15,914 bases of DNA, from contig CAJFTA010000054.1 of NCBI GenBank assembly GCA_904419835.1, positions 1-15,914 of the forward strand. Direction: 5' to 3'. The position numbers and the translations under genes are program-made. Each line of letters opens with the position of its first letter. Within the stretch, counting starts at the first letter, position 1. Below the pieces are notes generated by a model, which was not told where the DNA came from, did not search any database, and saw nothing but the letters and a program-made list of their open reading frames with translations. This document shows positions 5,887-12,875 of this stretch, piece by piece. This stretch comes from an uncultured Pseudoflavonifractor sp. Its GTDB lineage: Bacteria > Bacillota > Clostridia > Oscillospirales > Oscillospiraceae.

Positions 5887-6738
5887 TCATTCACTCCTTC
5901 CGGTGCCCAGGTAGGCCTTGATGACCTCCGGGTTGTTCTGAATCTCCTGGGGGGTTCCCTTGGCGATGACCTGGCCGAAGTTGAGCACGCAGATGCCCTC
6001 GCAGATGCCCATGACCAGGTTCATATCGTGCTCAATGAGCAGGATGGCAATCTGGAAGGTGTCCCGGATCTTGACGATGTTGTCCATCAGCTCGGAGGTC
6101 TCCGAGGGGTTCATGCCGGCGGCGGGCTCATCCAGCAGCAGCAGGGACGGGTTGGTGGCCAGGGCGCGGACGATCTCCAGCCGGCGCTGTGCGCCGTAGG
6201 GCAGGCTGCCCGCCTTGGCGTCGGCCAGGCTCTGCATGTCGAAGATGCTCAGCAGCTCCATGGCCCGGTCGTGGGCCAGCTTCTCGCTCTTCCAATATCC
6301 GGGCAGGCGGAAGATGCTCTGCCACATGCCGCAGCCCGCCTGATTGTGCAGGCCGATTTTCACATTGTCCTCCACGCTCAGGTTGGAGAACAGGCGGATG
6401 TTCTGGAAGGTGCGGGCGATGCCCGCCCGGTTAACCTGGACGGTGTTCATGTTGTGGGTATCCACGCCGTCCAGCAGGACGGTGCCACGGGTGGGCTGGT
6501 ACACCTTGGTCAGCAGGTTGAATACCGTGGTCTTGCCCGCGCCGTTGGGGCCGATGAGGCCGGCAATCTCGGTACGGCCGATGGCCATGTTGAAGTCGTC
6601 CACGGCGGTGAGGCCGCCGAAGTCGATGCCCAGATGCTGGGCCTCCAGGATGGGATCCTTGTCGATATCCCGCTCGGGGATCATGTTCTTGCTGGGCACA
6701 GGGACCAGCTTGGTCTCAGGACGAGGTGGTCTGCTCAC
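5887..6738 (-). CDS. livG: Branched-chain amino acid ABC transporter ATPase LivG
   Basis: This is the second ATPase of the transporter, 283 residues. Walker A GPNGAGKTT is at 63-71. ARTFQNIRLF is the characteristic LivG Q-loop segment, LPYGAQRRLEI (from 179) replaces the canonical LSGGQ as in LivG proteins, Walker B LLLLDEP has Asp203 and Glu204, and the H-loop is IEHDM with His237. The first 28 residues, proline- and charge-rich, precede the usual LivG start and are an N-terminal extension. The start is GTG 6738, with GGGAGG 9 bases upstream; this GTG overlaps the livM stop as GTGA, indicating translational coupling. An internal ATG at 6684 is possible but lacks comparable support. Confidence 0.94.
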   Translation of the reverse strand: MSRPPRPETKLVPVPSKNMIPERDIDKDPILEAQHLGIDFGGLTAVDDFNMAIGRTEIAGLIGPNGAGKTTVFNLLTKVYQPTRGTVLLDGVDTHNMNTVQVNRAGIARTFQNIRLFSNLSVEDNVKIGLHNQAGCGMWQSIFRLPGYWKSEKLAHDRAMELLSIFDMQSLADAKAGSLPYGAQRRLEIVRALATNPSLLLLDEPAAGMNPSETSELMDNIVKIRDTFQIAILLIEHDMNLVMGICEGICVLNFGQVIAKGTPQEIQNNPEVIKAYLGTGRSE

Positions 6739-7820
6739 TGTACCGCGCCTCCCTTCTGCTCTTCCCGGTCCGCCCTGGTCATGCGGTTCTTCACCTGGGC
6801 AAAAAAGCCCCGGATAGTGGGGTTATTGGTGGCGATCATCACCAGGATTAGGACGATGGCATATACCAGCATCCGGTACTGATCCAGGTCGAAGCTGCGC
6901 AGCAGCTCGGGCAGCACGGTGAGGAAGGCCGCGGCGATGATGGAGCCGCGGATATTGCCGATGCCGCCCAGCACCACAAAGACCAGAATGAGGATGGAGG
7001 TGTTGAAATCGAATTTCTTGGGGGCCACGGAGGAGTAGTTCATGGCGTAGAGCACGCCGGCGGCGCCGGCCATCACTGCGGAGGTGACAAACGCCATAAG
7101 CTTGTACTTGGTGGCGCCGATGCCCACGCTCTCAGCGGCGATGCGGTTATCCCGCAGGGCCATGATGGCCCTGCCGGAGCGGCTGTGCACCAGGTTGAGC
7201 GTGATGGTGAGGGCAATGAGGATCAGGATAAAGCCGGCGGTGAAGCTGGCCAGCTTCGCGTTGCTGGTAAATCCCATGGGCCCTTTCAGGATGGCCTTGC
7301 CGTTCTCGCTCAGATGGAGGGCGGCCTCATTTTCCAGGGAGAAGTGGAGGCCCTCCTCATCCACGCCCACATAGAGCACGTTGAAGATGTTGCGGATAAT
7401 CTCACCAAAGGCCAGAGTGACGATGGCCAGGTAGTCGCCCCGGAGCCGGAGTACCGGCACACCCACGATGACGCCGGCCACGCCGGCCATCGCCGCGCCC
7501 ACCACCATGGCGATGGCCAGGCGGAGCGCCTCATTGGGAATGGCGCTCTGAAGGGACATGGCGGCCACCACGCCGGAGAAGGCGCCTACGCTCATAAATC
7601 CTGCGTGGCCCAGACTCAGCTCGCCGGAGATGCCTACCACCAGGTTCAGAGCGACGGCCATGACCACATAGGCGCAGATGGGCACCAGCTGGCCCTGGAT
7701 GGAGGAGGAGAGCAGGCCGCCCGCGTTGCAGGCCTGCATCACGATAAATGCGGCGATGACAATGCCGTAGGTGATGGAGTTGTTGACCAGCCGTTTGCGG
7801 CCGGGAGAGAGCTTTTTCAT
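6735..7820 (-). CDS. livM: Branched-chain amino acid ABC transporter permease LivM
   Basis: This is the inner-membrane permease subunit that pairs with LivH. Its 361 residues are mostly hydrophobic segments (roughly 8-10 predicted by eye). Family features are LGHAGFMSVGAF near residue 75, VLRLRGDYLAIVTLAFGEII (the conserved loop), and RAIMALRDNRIAAESVGI, the EAA-like loop contacting the ATPases. LVFVVLGGIGNIRGSIIAA lies near the C-terminus. Start ATG 7820 has GAGGTG 7 bases upstream, overlapping the livH stop; the frame is open further upstream, but those codons are livH sequence in another frame. It lies 10 bases after livH and overlaps livG by 4 bases. Confidence 0.94.
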   Translation of the reverse strand: MKKLSPGRKRLVNNSITYGIVIAAFIVMQACNAGGLLSSSIQGQLVPICAYVVMAVALNLVVGISGELSLGHAGFMSVGAFSGVVAAMSLQSAIPNEALRLAIAMVVGAAMAGVAGVIVGVPVLRLRGDYLAIVTLAFGEIIRNIFNVLYVGVDEEGLHFSLENEAALHLSENGKAILKGPMGFTSNAKLASFTAGFILILIALTITLNLVHSRSGRAIMALRDNRIAAESVGIGATKYKLMAFVTSAVMAGAAGVLYAMNYSSVAPKKFDFNTSILILVFVVLGGIGNIRGSIIAAAFLTVLPELLRSFDLDQYRMLVYAIVLILVMIATNNPTIRGFFAQVKNRMTRADREEQKGGAVQ

Positions 7821-7830
7821 GTGGGCCACC

Positions 7831-8703
7831 TCACACTTTCTCGCGGATGGTCTTGCCCAGCAGGCCCGCAGGCTTAACCAGCAGCACAATGATGAGCACG
7901 GCAAACACCACCGCGTCGGAAATGTTGGTATTGATCACCTTGGCAAAGGTCTCGATAATGCCCAGCAGGATGCCGCCCAGCATGGCGCCGGGGATGGAGC
8001 CGATGCCGCCGAACACAGCGGCGGTAAAGGCCTTGATTCCGGGCAGGGATCCGCTGGTTGGGATCAGGTTCTTGTAGCTGGAGAAGAGCAGGGCGCTGGC
8101 AATGGCCGCCAGGGCAGAGCCGATGGCAAAGGTCATGGAGATGGTGCGGTTGACGTTGATGCCCATAAGACGGGCCGCATCCTTGTTCTCCGAGCAGGCC
8201 CGCATGGCCTTGCCCAGCTTGGTCTTGCTGGTGAACCAGGTGAGGGCCAGCATGATGATGATGCAGACCAGCACGGTGACCAGGGACACGTAGGTGATGT
8301 TCACCCCTTCAATGGGCAGGGAGCCCTCAGGGATGACGGAGGTAAACACCTTGGGGTCAGCACCCCACAGCACCAGGGCGGCGTTCTGCAAAAAGTAACT
8401 GACGCCGATGGCAGTGATAAGCACCGCCAGGGAGGACGCCTGGCGCAGGGGCTTGTAGGCAAGGCCTTCGATGACCACGCCCAGGACGGTACACACCACC
8501 ACGGCCAGCAGAATGCCCACGATGGGGTTGAGGCCAAAGCTGCCGGTGGCAAAGAAAATCATATAGGCGCCCACCATGATAATGTCGCCGTGGGCAAAGT
8601 TCAGCATCTTGGCGATGCCGTATACCATGGTGTAGCCCAGGGCGATAATGGCGTAGACGCTGCCCAGACTGATTCCGGTGATGAGATTATTGAGGAAACT
8701 CAA
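7831..8703 (-). CDS. livH: Branched-chain amino acid ABC transporter permease LivH
   Basis: This is the first membrane permease subunit, 290 residues. LITGISLGSVYAIIALGYTM and VYGIAKMLNFAHGDI form the highly characteristic LivH N-terminus. The EAA-like loop is LGKAMRACSENKDAARLMGI, and AAVFGGIGSIPGAMLGGILL follows near the end. About eight membrane segments are visible. Start choice: the outermost in-frame start is GTG 8712, but the only ribosome binding site (GAGAGG) overlaps that GTG. TTG 8703 sits 8 bases after it and gives MSFLNNLITGISLG, in line with the family. A rare TTG start would keep expression low relative to the binding protein. The intergenic region to livK holds two hairpins and no clear promoter. 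Confidence 0.93.
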   Translation of the reverse strand: MSFLNNLITGISLGSVYAIIALGYTMVYGIAKMLNFAHGDIIMVGAYMIFFATGSFGLNPIVGILLAVVVCTVLGVVIEGLAYKPLRQASSLAVLITAIGVSYFLQNAALVLWGADPKVFTSVIPEGSLPIEGVNITYVSLVTVLVCIIIMLALTWFTSKTKLGKAMRACSENKDAARLMGINVNRTISMTFAIGSALAAIASALLFSSYKNLIPTSGSLPGIKAFTAAVFGGIGSIPGAMLGGILLGIIETFAKVINTNISDAVVFAVLIIVLLVKPAGLLGKTIREKV

Positions 8704-8737
8704 GCCATTCACCTCTCTGTGTGTATTTCAGATGCTG

Positions 8738-8790
8738 TGTATGGCAGAAACATCAGCGGCCCGCCGGGCTGCGGATGTGTCCGCCATACA
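8738..8790 (-). repeat. Long imperfect hairpin between livK and livH
   Basis: Arms of 25 bases (8738-8762 and 8766-8790) around the 3-base centre GCC match at 21 positions, with one further G-T pair. The outer ends are TGTATGGC and GCCATACA. No T tract follows in the direction of transcription. It lies between the post-livK terminator-like hairpin and the livH ribosome binding site. A structure of this kind could protect the livK message 3' end or tune read-through into livHMGF, like REP elements in other binding-protein operons. Confidence 0.6.
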
Positions 8791-8806
8791 AACGGATAAT
8801 ACGGGG

Positions 8807-8842
8807 AAAAGCGGGCTGCCGGGCGCGCCGGCAACCCGCTTT
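8807..8842 (-). terminator. Terminator-like hairpin after livK (probably partial)
   Basis: On the minus strand, AAAGCGGGTTGCCGG (8842-8828) pairs with CCGGCAGCCCGCTTT (8822-8808), 14 of 15 Watson-Crick plus one G-U, followed by one more T (8807) and then CCCC. The T tract is short, so leakage is likely. This suits a role as attenuator: much livK mRNA, less livHMGF mRNA. Confidence 0.75.
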
Positions 8843-8871
8843 CAAGCCCATGTCAGCGGACGCGGATGAAT

Positions 8872-10083
8872 TTACTGGGTGACGTACACGCCGCCCTCAA
8901 CCTTGACCACCACGGGGGCCTTGGAGACCTCGCCGTTTGCGGACCATGTCATGCCGGTACCGGTCAGGCCGTCCACGCTGAAGTCGGCGGAGGTAAACTG
9001 GGCGATAAGGGCCTCGCAGATATCCTGGGCGCTCATGTCGGCGGTGATGCCGGCGGCGGTGCAGGCCTCATAGATAGCGTACATGCAGTCATAGCCGTCG
9101 GCGGCGAACTGATTGGGAATCCCGCCGTAAGCGGCCTCATACTCGCTGACAAAGGTCTGGGTGCGCTCGTCCTCACCCCAAGCGTTGAAGGGAGTCATGA
9201 GCATCAGGCCCTCGGCCAGGCTCACGTCAAAGCCCTCCAGGTCCAGAATGCCGTCCATGCCGTCGCAGCCGAAGAAGGTGGGGGCATAGCCCATGCTCTT
9301 GGCCTGGGACAGGATCAGGGCGGCGGGGGTGTAGTAGATGGGCATGAACACCAGATCGGCGCCGGCGTCCTTTGCGGCGGTCAGCTGCACGTTGAAGTCG
9401 GTGTTGGTGTCGTCGGGGAAGGTCTGGACGGTGACAATCTCCAGTCCAATCTCGTCGGCGGTGGACTGGAATGCGGTGTAAATGCCGGTGGAGTAGGCGT
9501 CGCCGTTGTTGTAGATGACGGCCACCTTGGTGCCCAGATTGTTATCCTTGATGTAGTTGGCGGCGGTAATGCCCTGGTTGGGGTCGGTAAAGCAGATCTG
9601 GAACACGTTGTCCCTGCCCTCGGTCACGTCGGTGGAGGAGGCGGAGGGGGTCAGCTGGAAATAGCGGGCGGCGTAGGTCTCGGCGGCCACTACCACGCAG
9701 GGGTTGGTGGTGGTGCAGCCGTAGATGATCTGGGCGCCGGAATCCTTCAGATTATTGTAAGCGTTGATCGCCTTCTCGGTGTCGCCCTCGTCATCCTGAA
9801 AGTCCAGGGAGAACTGCAGGCCGCCCAGGGCGTTGATCTCCTCAATGGCGACCTCGGCGCCCTGCTTGGTTGCAAGGCCGTACACGGCGTTGGAGCCGGT
9901 GAGGGGGCCGATGCCGCCAATCTTGATGGTGCCGCTGGTGTCGCCGGTCTCAGTGCCGGTGCTGGGCGCGGGGGTGTTGCCGCCGGTGGTATCGCCGCCG
10001 GTGGTGTCGCTTCCGCAGCCGGCGAGCATGGAGAGGCACAGCGCGGAGGCCATTACAAGAGAGAGAACACGAAACTTCTTCAT
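8872..10083 (-). CDS. livK: Branched-chain amino acid ABC transporter substrate-binding lipoprotein
   Basis: This is the extracellular receptor that delivers ligand to LivHM, type I periplasmic-binding fold, 403 residues. It has a lipoprotein signal: KKFR, a hydrophobic stretch and the lipobox LAGC with lipidated Cys23. A flexible Gly/Thr/Asp-rich linker with a DTTGG repeat (26-35) follows. TIKIGGIGPLTGSNAVYG opens the mature domain, followed by GAEVAIEEINALGG, then TPSASSTDVT and VFQICFTDPNQG. Ligands may be leucine, isoleucine or valine, but family members also take other amino acids or amides, so specificity is uncertain. The start is ATG 10083 with AAAGGAGGT 7 bases upstream. A consensus promoter lies 30 bases upstream, and a terminator-like hairpin separates it from livH. 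Confidence 0.93.
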   Translation of the reverse strand: MKKFRVLSLVMASALCLSMLAGCGSDTTGGDTTGGNTPAPSTGTETGDTSGTIKIGGIGPLTGSNAVYGLATKQGAEVAIEEINALGGLQFSLDFQDDEGDTEKAINAYNNLKDSGAQIIYGCTTTNPCVVVAAETYAARYFQLTPSASSTDVTEGRDNVFQICFTDPNQGITAANYIKDNNLGTKVAVIYNNGDAYSTGIYTAFQSTADEIGLEIVTVQTFPDDTNTDFNVQLTAAKDAGADLVFMPIYYTPAALILSQAKSMGYAPTFFGCDGMDGILDLEGFDVSLAEGLMLMTPFNAWGEDERTQTFVSEYEAAYGGIPNQFAADGYDCMYAIYEACTAAGITADMSAQDICEALIAQFTSADFSVDGLTGTGMTWSANGEVSKAPVVVKVEGGVYVTQ

Positions 10084-10105
10084 TTCACTTACCTCCTTTA
10101 AGGTT

Positions 10106-10142
10106 GTTGACAATTATAATCTTCGTCTCCGGAATTGTCAAC
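10106..10142 (-). promoter_or_regulatory. Perfect consensus promoter of livK overlapped by a dyad operator
   Basis: On the minus strand, -35 TTGACA (10141-10136) is followed by a 17-base spacer and -10 TATAAT (10118-10113). All twelve bases match the sigma-A consensus. Perfect 10-bp inverted repeats, GTTGACAATT (10106-10115) and its complement (10133-10142), overlap the -35 and the -10/start region. This placement suits a dimeric repressor of branched-chain or nitrogen metabolism, which I cannot name from the sequence. Confidence 0.85.
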
Positions 10143-10239
10143 CTTATTCTTGCACAACAGGAGCGCTCTCTCCCCTGTGCGCTCTGGGCGCTTTGTACTG
10201 ATTACTCCTTTTTTCCACAGTGTCCGAGCTATTTTCCGT

Positions 10240-10977
10240 TCAGATAATCAGCCCGCCGTTGGGGCAAATTACCTGTCCGGTGATAAAATCCGCCCCTTCC
10301 GACGCCAGAAACAGCACGCTTTCCGCCACATCCTCCGCCCGCCCGATGCGCTCCAGGGGCGTCTCCTGCCGGAGGGCGTCCAGATCTTCCGCGGTGAGAT
10401 TCTGGTTCATTTCCGTGTCGACTACCCCCGGCGCCACGCAGTTTACTGTGATTCCAGAGGGTCCAAGCTCCTTGGCCAGGGCCTTTGTCAGGCCGATCAC
10501 CCCCGCCTTGGAGGCGGAGTAGGCCGCCTCGCAGGATGCGCCCACCTGGCCCCACATGGAGGAAATGGTGATGATTTTACCCCGCTTTCGGTGGATCATA
10601 TGGGGCATCACCGCTTTACAGCAGTAAAATACGCTGTCCAGGTTGACGGCGAACAATTCCCGCCACTCCTCCGGTGTCATATCCCCCAGCAGGCCCACCC
10701 AGCTCCTGCCCGCATTGCATACCAGAATGTCAAGTTGACAAAATTTATCCAACACATTGTCAACCATGTCTCCCACCTGATCCGGGTCGGACACGTCGGC
10801 ATGCACCGCCATGGCGGTGTGCCCCGCCTCCCGGAGCTCCTCGACCAGAGCCAGAGCCCTTTCCTCGCTGCGGCAGTAGTTCACCGCCACGGCGTACCCC
10901 GCCCGGGCCAGCCGCCGGGCCGTGGCCGCGCCGATGCCCCGGGACGCGCCGGTAATCAATGCTGTCCTCTGTTCCAT
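10240..10977 (-). CDS. Short-chain dehydrogenase/reductase (FabG-like)
   Basis: This 245-residue classical SDR is probably an NADP(H)-dependent 3-oxoacyl or sugar/alcohol reductase. The cofactor motif TGASRGIG is at 9-16 and NAG at 88-90. The active site appears complete with Asn112, Ser139/140, Tyr153 and Lys157 (YSASK). The C-terminus, DFITGQVICPNGGLII, is the usual FabG-type end. The substrate cannot be assigned: no other fatty-acid synthesis genes are nearby, so I do not call it FabG proper. Start ATG 10977 has AGGAGG 7 bases upstream. It follows the alpha/beta hydrolase after 12 bases, and the hydrolase stop lies beside its ribosome binding site, so the two are coupled and may act on one catabolic substrate. 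I see no clear terminator downstream. Confidence 0.9.
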   Translation of the reverse strand: MEQRTALITGASRGIGAATARRLARAGYAVAVNYCRSEERALALVEELREAGHTAMAVHADVSDPDQVGDMVDNVLDKFCQLDILVCNAGRSWVGLLGDMTPEEWRELFAVNLDSVFYCCKAVMPHMIHRKRGKIITISSMWGQVGASCEAAYSASKAGVIGLTKALAKELGPSGITVNCVAPGVVDTEMNQNLTAEDLDALRQETPLERIGRAEDVAESVLFLASEGADFITGQVICPNGGLII

Positions 10978-10989
10978 GTCTCTTCCTCC

Positions 10990-11832
10990 TCAGTCCTTGT
11001 TCCGCCAGGTCTCCCGGCGCAGCCACCGGATGCACAGCGGCAGCCAGGTGGCCGCCTGCTCATCCTGCCAGCCCGGATCTCCCGCCGCCTCGCCGGTGGC
11101 CGTGGCCATGGCGTGGGGGCCGTGTCCGTAGCAGTGGAGCTCCAGGGGCACCCCCTGCCGCCGGAGGGCCCAGGCGTAGAGCAGGGTGTTCTCCGGCGGC
11201 ACGGTGCGGTCAGTGTCGGTTGTCCAGAGAAAGGTGGGCGGGTTGCCCGCTGTGACACTCTTCTCCAGGGACAGCTTCTCCAGCTCAGGAGGCAGCGCCT
11301 CCCGCCCGGTCAGGTGGAAAAAGCTGTCCCTGTGGGCCCACTCCCCCGCTGAGATCACCGGATAGCTGAGAATGGCCGCGTCGGGCCGCACCTCCTCCGG
11401 GGTCAGGCCCAGCCTCTCCCCGATAATCGGGTCGCCCCACAGGTTGGCCAGGCAGCCCGCCAGGTGGCCGCCGGCGGAAAATCCGCACACCGCCAGGCGG
11501 TCGGGACGAATGCCGTACCGTGCCGCATTCCGGCGGAGGAAGCCCAGAGCTGCGGCGGCCTCCAGAAAGGCCTGGGGCCACCGGTCCGGCTCCACGCTGT
11601 AATGCAGCACAAAGGCCTGCACCCCTCCGTGGAGAAAGTCCAGGGCCACCGGCTCCGCCTCGCGGTCGGACGTCAGCCGGTAGCCTCCGCCGGGCAGAAT
11701 CAGCACGCCCCAGCGCGCCCCGCCCGCCAGCGCGCCGATATCCGCTCTGGCATAAGCGGTCAGGGAGATCTCCGTCGCCCCCTCCGGCAGGGCGGGGCAG
11801 ATCTCCGCCCTGGCAAATCGCTCATATAACAT
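10990..11832 (-). CDS. Alpha/beta hydrolase (BD-FAE/acetylesterase-like)
   Basis: This is a 280-residue cytoplasmic serine hydrolase without a signal peptide. LILPGGGY (44-51) forms the oxyanion-hole segment. GFSAGGH places the nucleophile at Ser119, WTTDTDRTVPPEN supplies the acid (Asp206 or more likely Asp208), and HGPHAM provides His240. The order and spacing suit esterases of the acetyl-xylan/carbohydrate esterase-like type (Aes/BD-FAE group); the actual ester is unknown. Start ATG 11832 has AGGAGG 8 bases upstream. It is the first gene of a two-gene leftward unit with the SDR. An extended -10 promoter lies about 50 bases upstream. A deacetylation or de-esterification step followed by a redox step is a reasonable guess for the pair, not more. 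Confidence 0.88.
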   Translation of the reverse strand: MLYERFARAEICPALPEGATEISLTAYARADIGALAGGARWGVLILPGGGYRLTSDREAEPVALDFLHGGVQAFVLHYSVEPDRWPQAFLEAAAALGFLRRNAARYGIRPDRLAVCGFSAGGHLAGCLANLWGDPIIGERLGLTPEEVRPDAAILSYPVISAGEWAHRDSFFHLTGREALPPELEKLSLEKSVTAGNPPTFLWTTDTDRTVPPENTLLYAWALRRQGVPLELHCYGHGPHAMATATGEAAGDPGWQDEQAATWLPLCIRWLRRETWRNKD

Positions 11833-11882
11833 GATGTGCTCCTCCTTCCGCCCCCGGGCGGCCAAATTCTTCAACGCCTCTC

Positions 11883-11891
11883 AGTATAGCA
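11883..11891 (-). promoter_or_regulatory. Extended -10 promoter of the hydrolase-SDR unit
   Basis: On the minus strand, TGCTATACT (11891-11883) is an extended -10 box. The -35 position is poor (TATGCA, 17 bases upstream). Transcription would begin near 11876, giving a leader of about 44 bases. Confidence 0.5.
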
Positions 11892-11948
11892 GGATTCCCC
11901 CCTTCTGCATACCCTCCCCCTCTGCATTCGTCTTCCCGCTTCGCTTCT

Positions 11949-12004
11949 TTCTTTTTAAAATTTTTCAAAAAAGAGTTGACAAAGGGCACCTTCATGGATA
12001 TAAT
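11949..12004 (+). promoter_or_regulatory. Consensus promoter with A/T-rich UP-like element for tRNA-Val
   Basis: TTGACA (11976-11981), a 17-base spacer and TATAAT (11999-12004) match the consensus fully. The preceding 25 bases are A and T tracts (TTTTTAAAATTTTTCAAAAA, 11952-11971), which look like an UP element of a stable-RNA promoter. The predicted start near 12011 leaves a short leader before the tRNA at 12019. Confidence 0.88.
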
Positions 12005-12018
12005 AGATTTTGCCCTTT

Positions 12019-12095
12019 GGACGATTAGCTCAGCTGGTACGAGCATCCGCTTGACGTGCGGGAGGTCATAGGTTCGAATCCTATATCGTCCACCA
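12019..12095 (+). tRNA. tRNA-Val (anticodon GAC)
   Basis: The cloverleaf is complete. Acceptor GGACGAT (12019-12025) pairs with ATCGTCC (12085-12091). The D arm is GCTC/GAGC with the loop AGCTGGTAC. The anticodon stem is TCCGC/GCGGG (one T-G pair) with the 7-base loop TTGACGT and anticodon GAC. The T arm is ATAGG-TTCGAAT-CCTAT, and the 3' end ACCA is encoded in DNA. The GAC anticodon reads the GUC and GUU valine codons. Base 37 is G. Confidence 0.95.
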
Positions 12096-12099
12096 TGAT

Positions 12100-12133
12100 A
12101 AAGAGACACGACGCCGGTCGTGTCTCTTTTTTT
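12100..12133 (+). terminator. Terminator of tRNA-Val
   Basis: AAGAGACACGAC (12101-12112) pairs with GTCGTGTCTCTT (12117-12128) across the 4-base loop GCCG, followed by a T run reaching 12133. It begins only 5 bases after the CCA end. The ribosome binding site of the next gene starts 6 bases after the T run. Confidence 0.92.
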
Positions 12134-12149
12134 CTGCTGGGAGGTTGTT

Positions 12150-12605
12150 ATGCATCAGGAGGAATTTATGCAGCTTTTGGCCTTTTATCAGGGGCGGGGC
12201 GCGGCCAGCGACCAGAACGAGCTGATTCAGCTGCTGCGGGAAACACAGCAGCTGTACGGCGGGGTCATCCCTAAGCACGCCCTGGAGGAGATTGCCCGGG
12301 CGCTGGGCTTCCGGGCATCCTTTCTCCCGGCGGTGCTCAGGCGCTACCCATCCATCAAGACCGAGGCGGTGCGGCACAGCCTGACGGTGTGCCAAGGCCC
12401 CTCCTGCGGGCGGCGGCGGGAGCTGCTGGACTTCCTGTCCAGAGCATACGGCGTGGAGCCCGGCGGCGTGGCGGCGGCGGGCTTCCGGCTCCAGTCCGGG
12501 GGCTGCATGAAAAACTGCGGCAGGGGCCCCTGCGTCCGGTGGGACGGCACGGTCTATACCGGCATGACCCCGGAGTCCCTCCGGGCCCTCATTGAGAAGA
12601 AATAA
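12150..12605 (+). CDS. NuoE-like thioredoxin-fold [2Fe-2S] protein
   Basis: This 151-residue protein has the architecture of the NuoE/24-kDa subunit: a helical N-terminus with LLRETQQLYGGVIPKHALEE, then a thioredoxin-like ferredoxin fold. The four cluster ligands have NuoE spacing: C81-x4-C86 and C119-x3-C123; a fifth cysteine is C128. In complex I, NADP-reducing or electron-bifurcating hydrogenases and formate dehydrogenases, this subunit passes electrons from the NuoF-type flavoprotein. Here no NuoF, NuoG or hydrogenase gene is adjacent, so it is an orphan whose partner must be elsewhere. The start is ATG 12150 with GGGAGG at 12139-12144. Its only visible upstream promoter is that of the tRNA gene, through a terminator. 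A strong terminator follows. Confidence 0.85.
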   Translation: MHQEEFMQLLAFYQGRGAASDQNELIQLLRETQQLYGGVIPKHALEEIARALGFRASFLPAVLRRYPSIKTEAVRHSLTVCQGPSCGRRRELLDFLSRAYGVEPGGVAAAGFRLQSGGCMKNCGRGPCVRWDGTVYTGMTPESLRALIEKK

Positions 12606-12610
12606 GCCGC

Positions 12611-12655
12611 GCGGTCCCCGGCCCGTCCATGAGGAAGGCCGGGGACCGCTTTTTT
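12611..12655 (+). terminator. Strong terminator after the NuoE-like gene
   Basis: The perfect 13-bp stem GCGGTCCCCGGCC (12611-12623) with its complement (12637-12649) and a 13-base loop is followed by six T (12650-12655). Confidence 0.93.
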
Positions 12656-12789
12656 CCGCGCCTGTGTGAAAATCGGCGCGGGACGGCGCGGCTCTGAGCC
12701 TGCCCGGGAAGCGGGGCGCCGTTTCTCTCTGCTCCGGTTAAATTTTGTACGAAAATTTCCGAAAAACCTCCACCTACCCCTGTTCTTTG

Positions 12790-12818
12790 TTGACACTGGA
12801 GGGGAAATAGGATAAAGT
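12790..12818 (+). promoter_or_regulatory. Probable promoter of the HAD phosphatase gene
   Basis: TTGACA (12790-12795) is followed by a 17-base spacer and TAAAGT (12813-12818, 4 of 6). An A/T-rich patch with a small inverted repeat (AAATTTT/AAAATTT, 12740-12758) lies upstream. The rest of 12656-12789 holds no gene that I can support. Confidence 0.55.
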
Positions 12819-12875
12819 AATGTCTGCTGAATTTGTGATGTGATTCATTTTCCTTGACAGGGAGGATTTCCCGCC

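Noticed and set aside
10158..10200. GAGCGC/GCGCTC hairpin between livK and the SDR gene as an SDR-livK region terminator.
   Set aside because: It has a 6-bp stem with no T tract in either useful direction.
12683..12722. Inverted repeat ACGGCGC/GCGCCGT after the NuoE-like gene as a second terminator.
   Set aside because: It has only a 7-bp stem with a 26-base loop and no T tract (TTTC), and a strong terminator already lies at 12611-12655.
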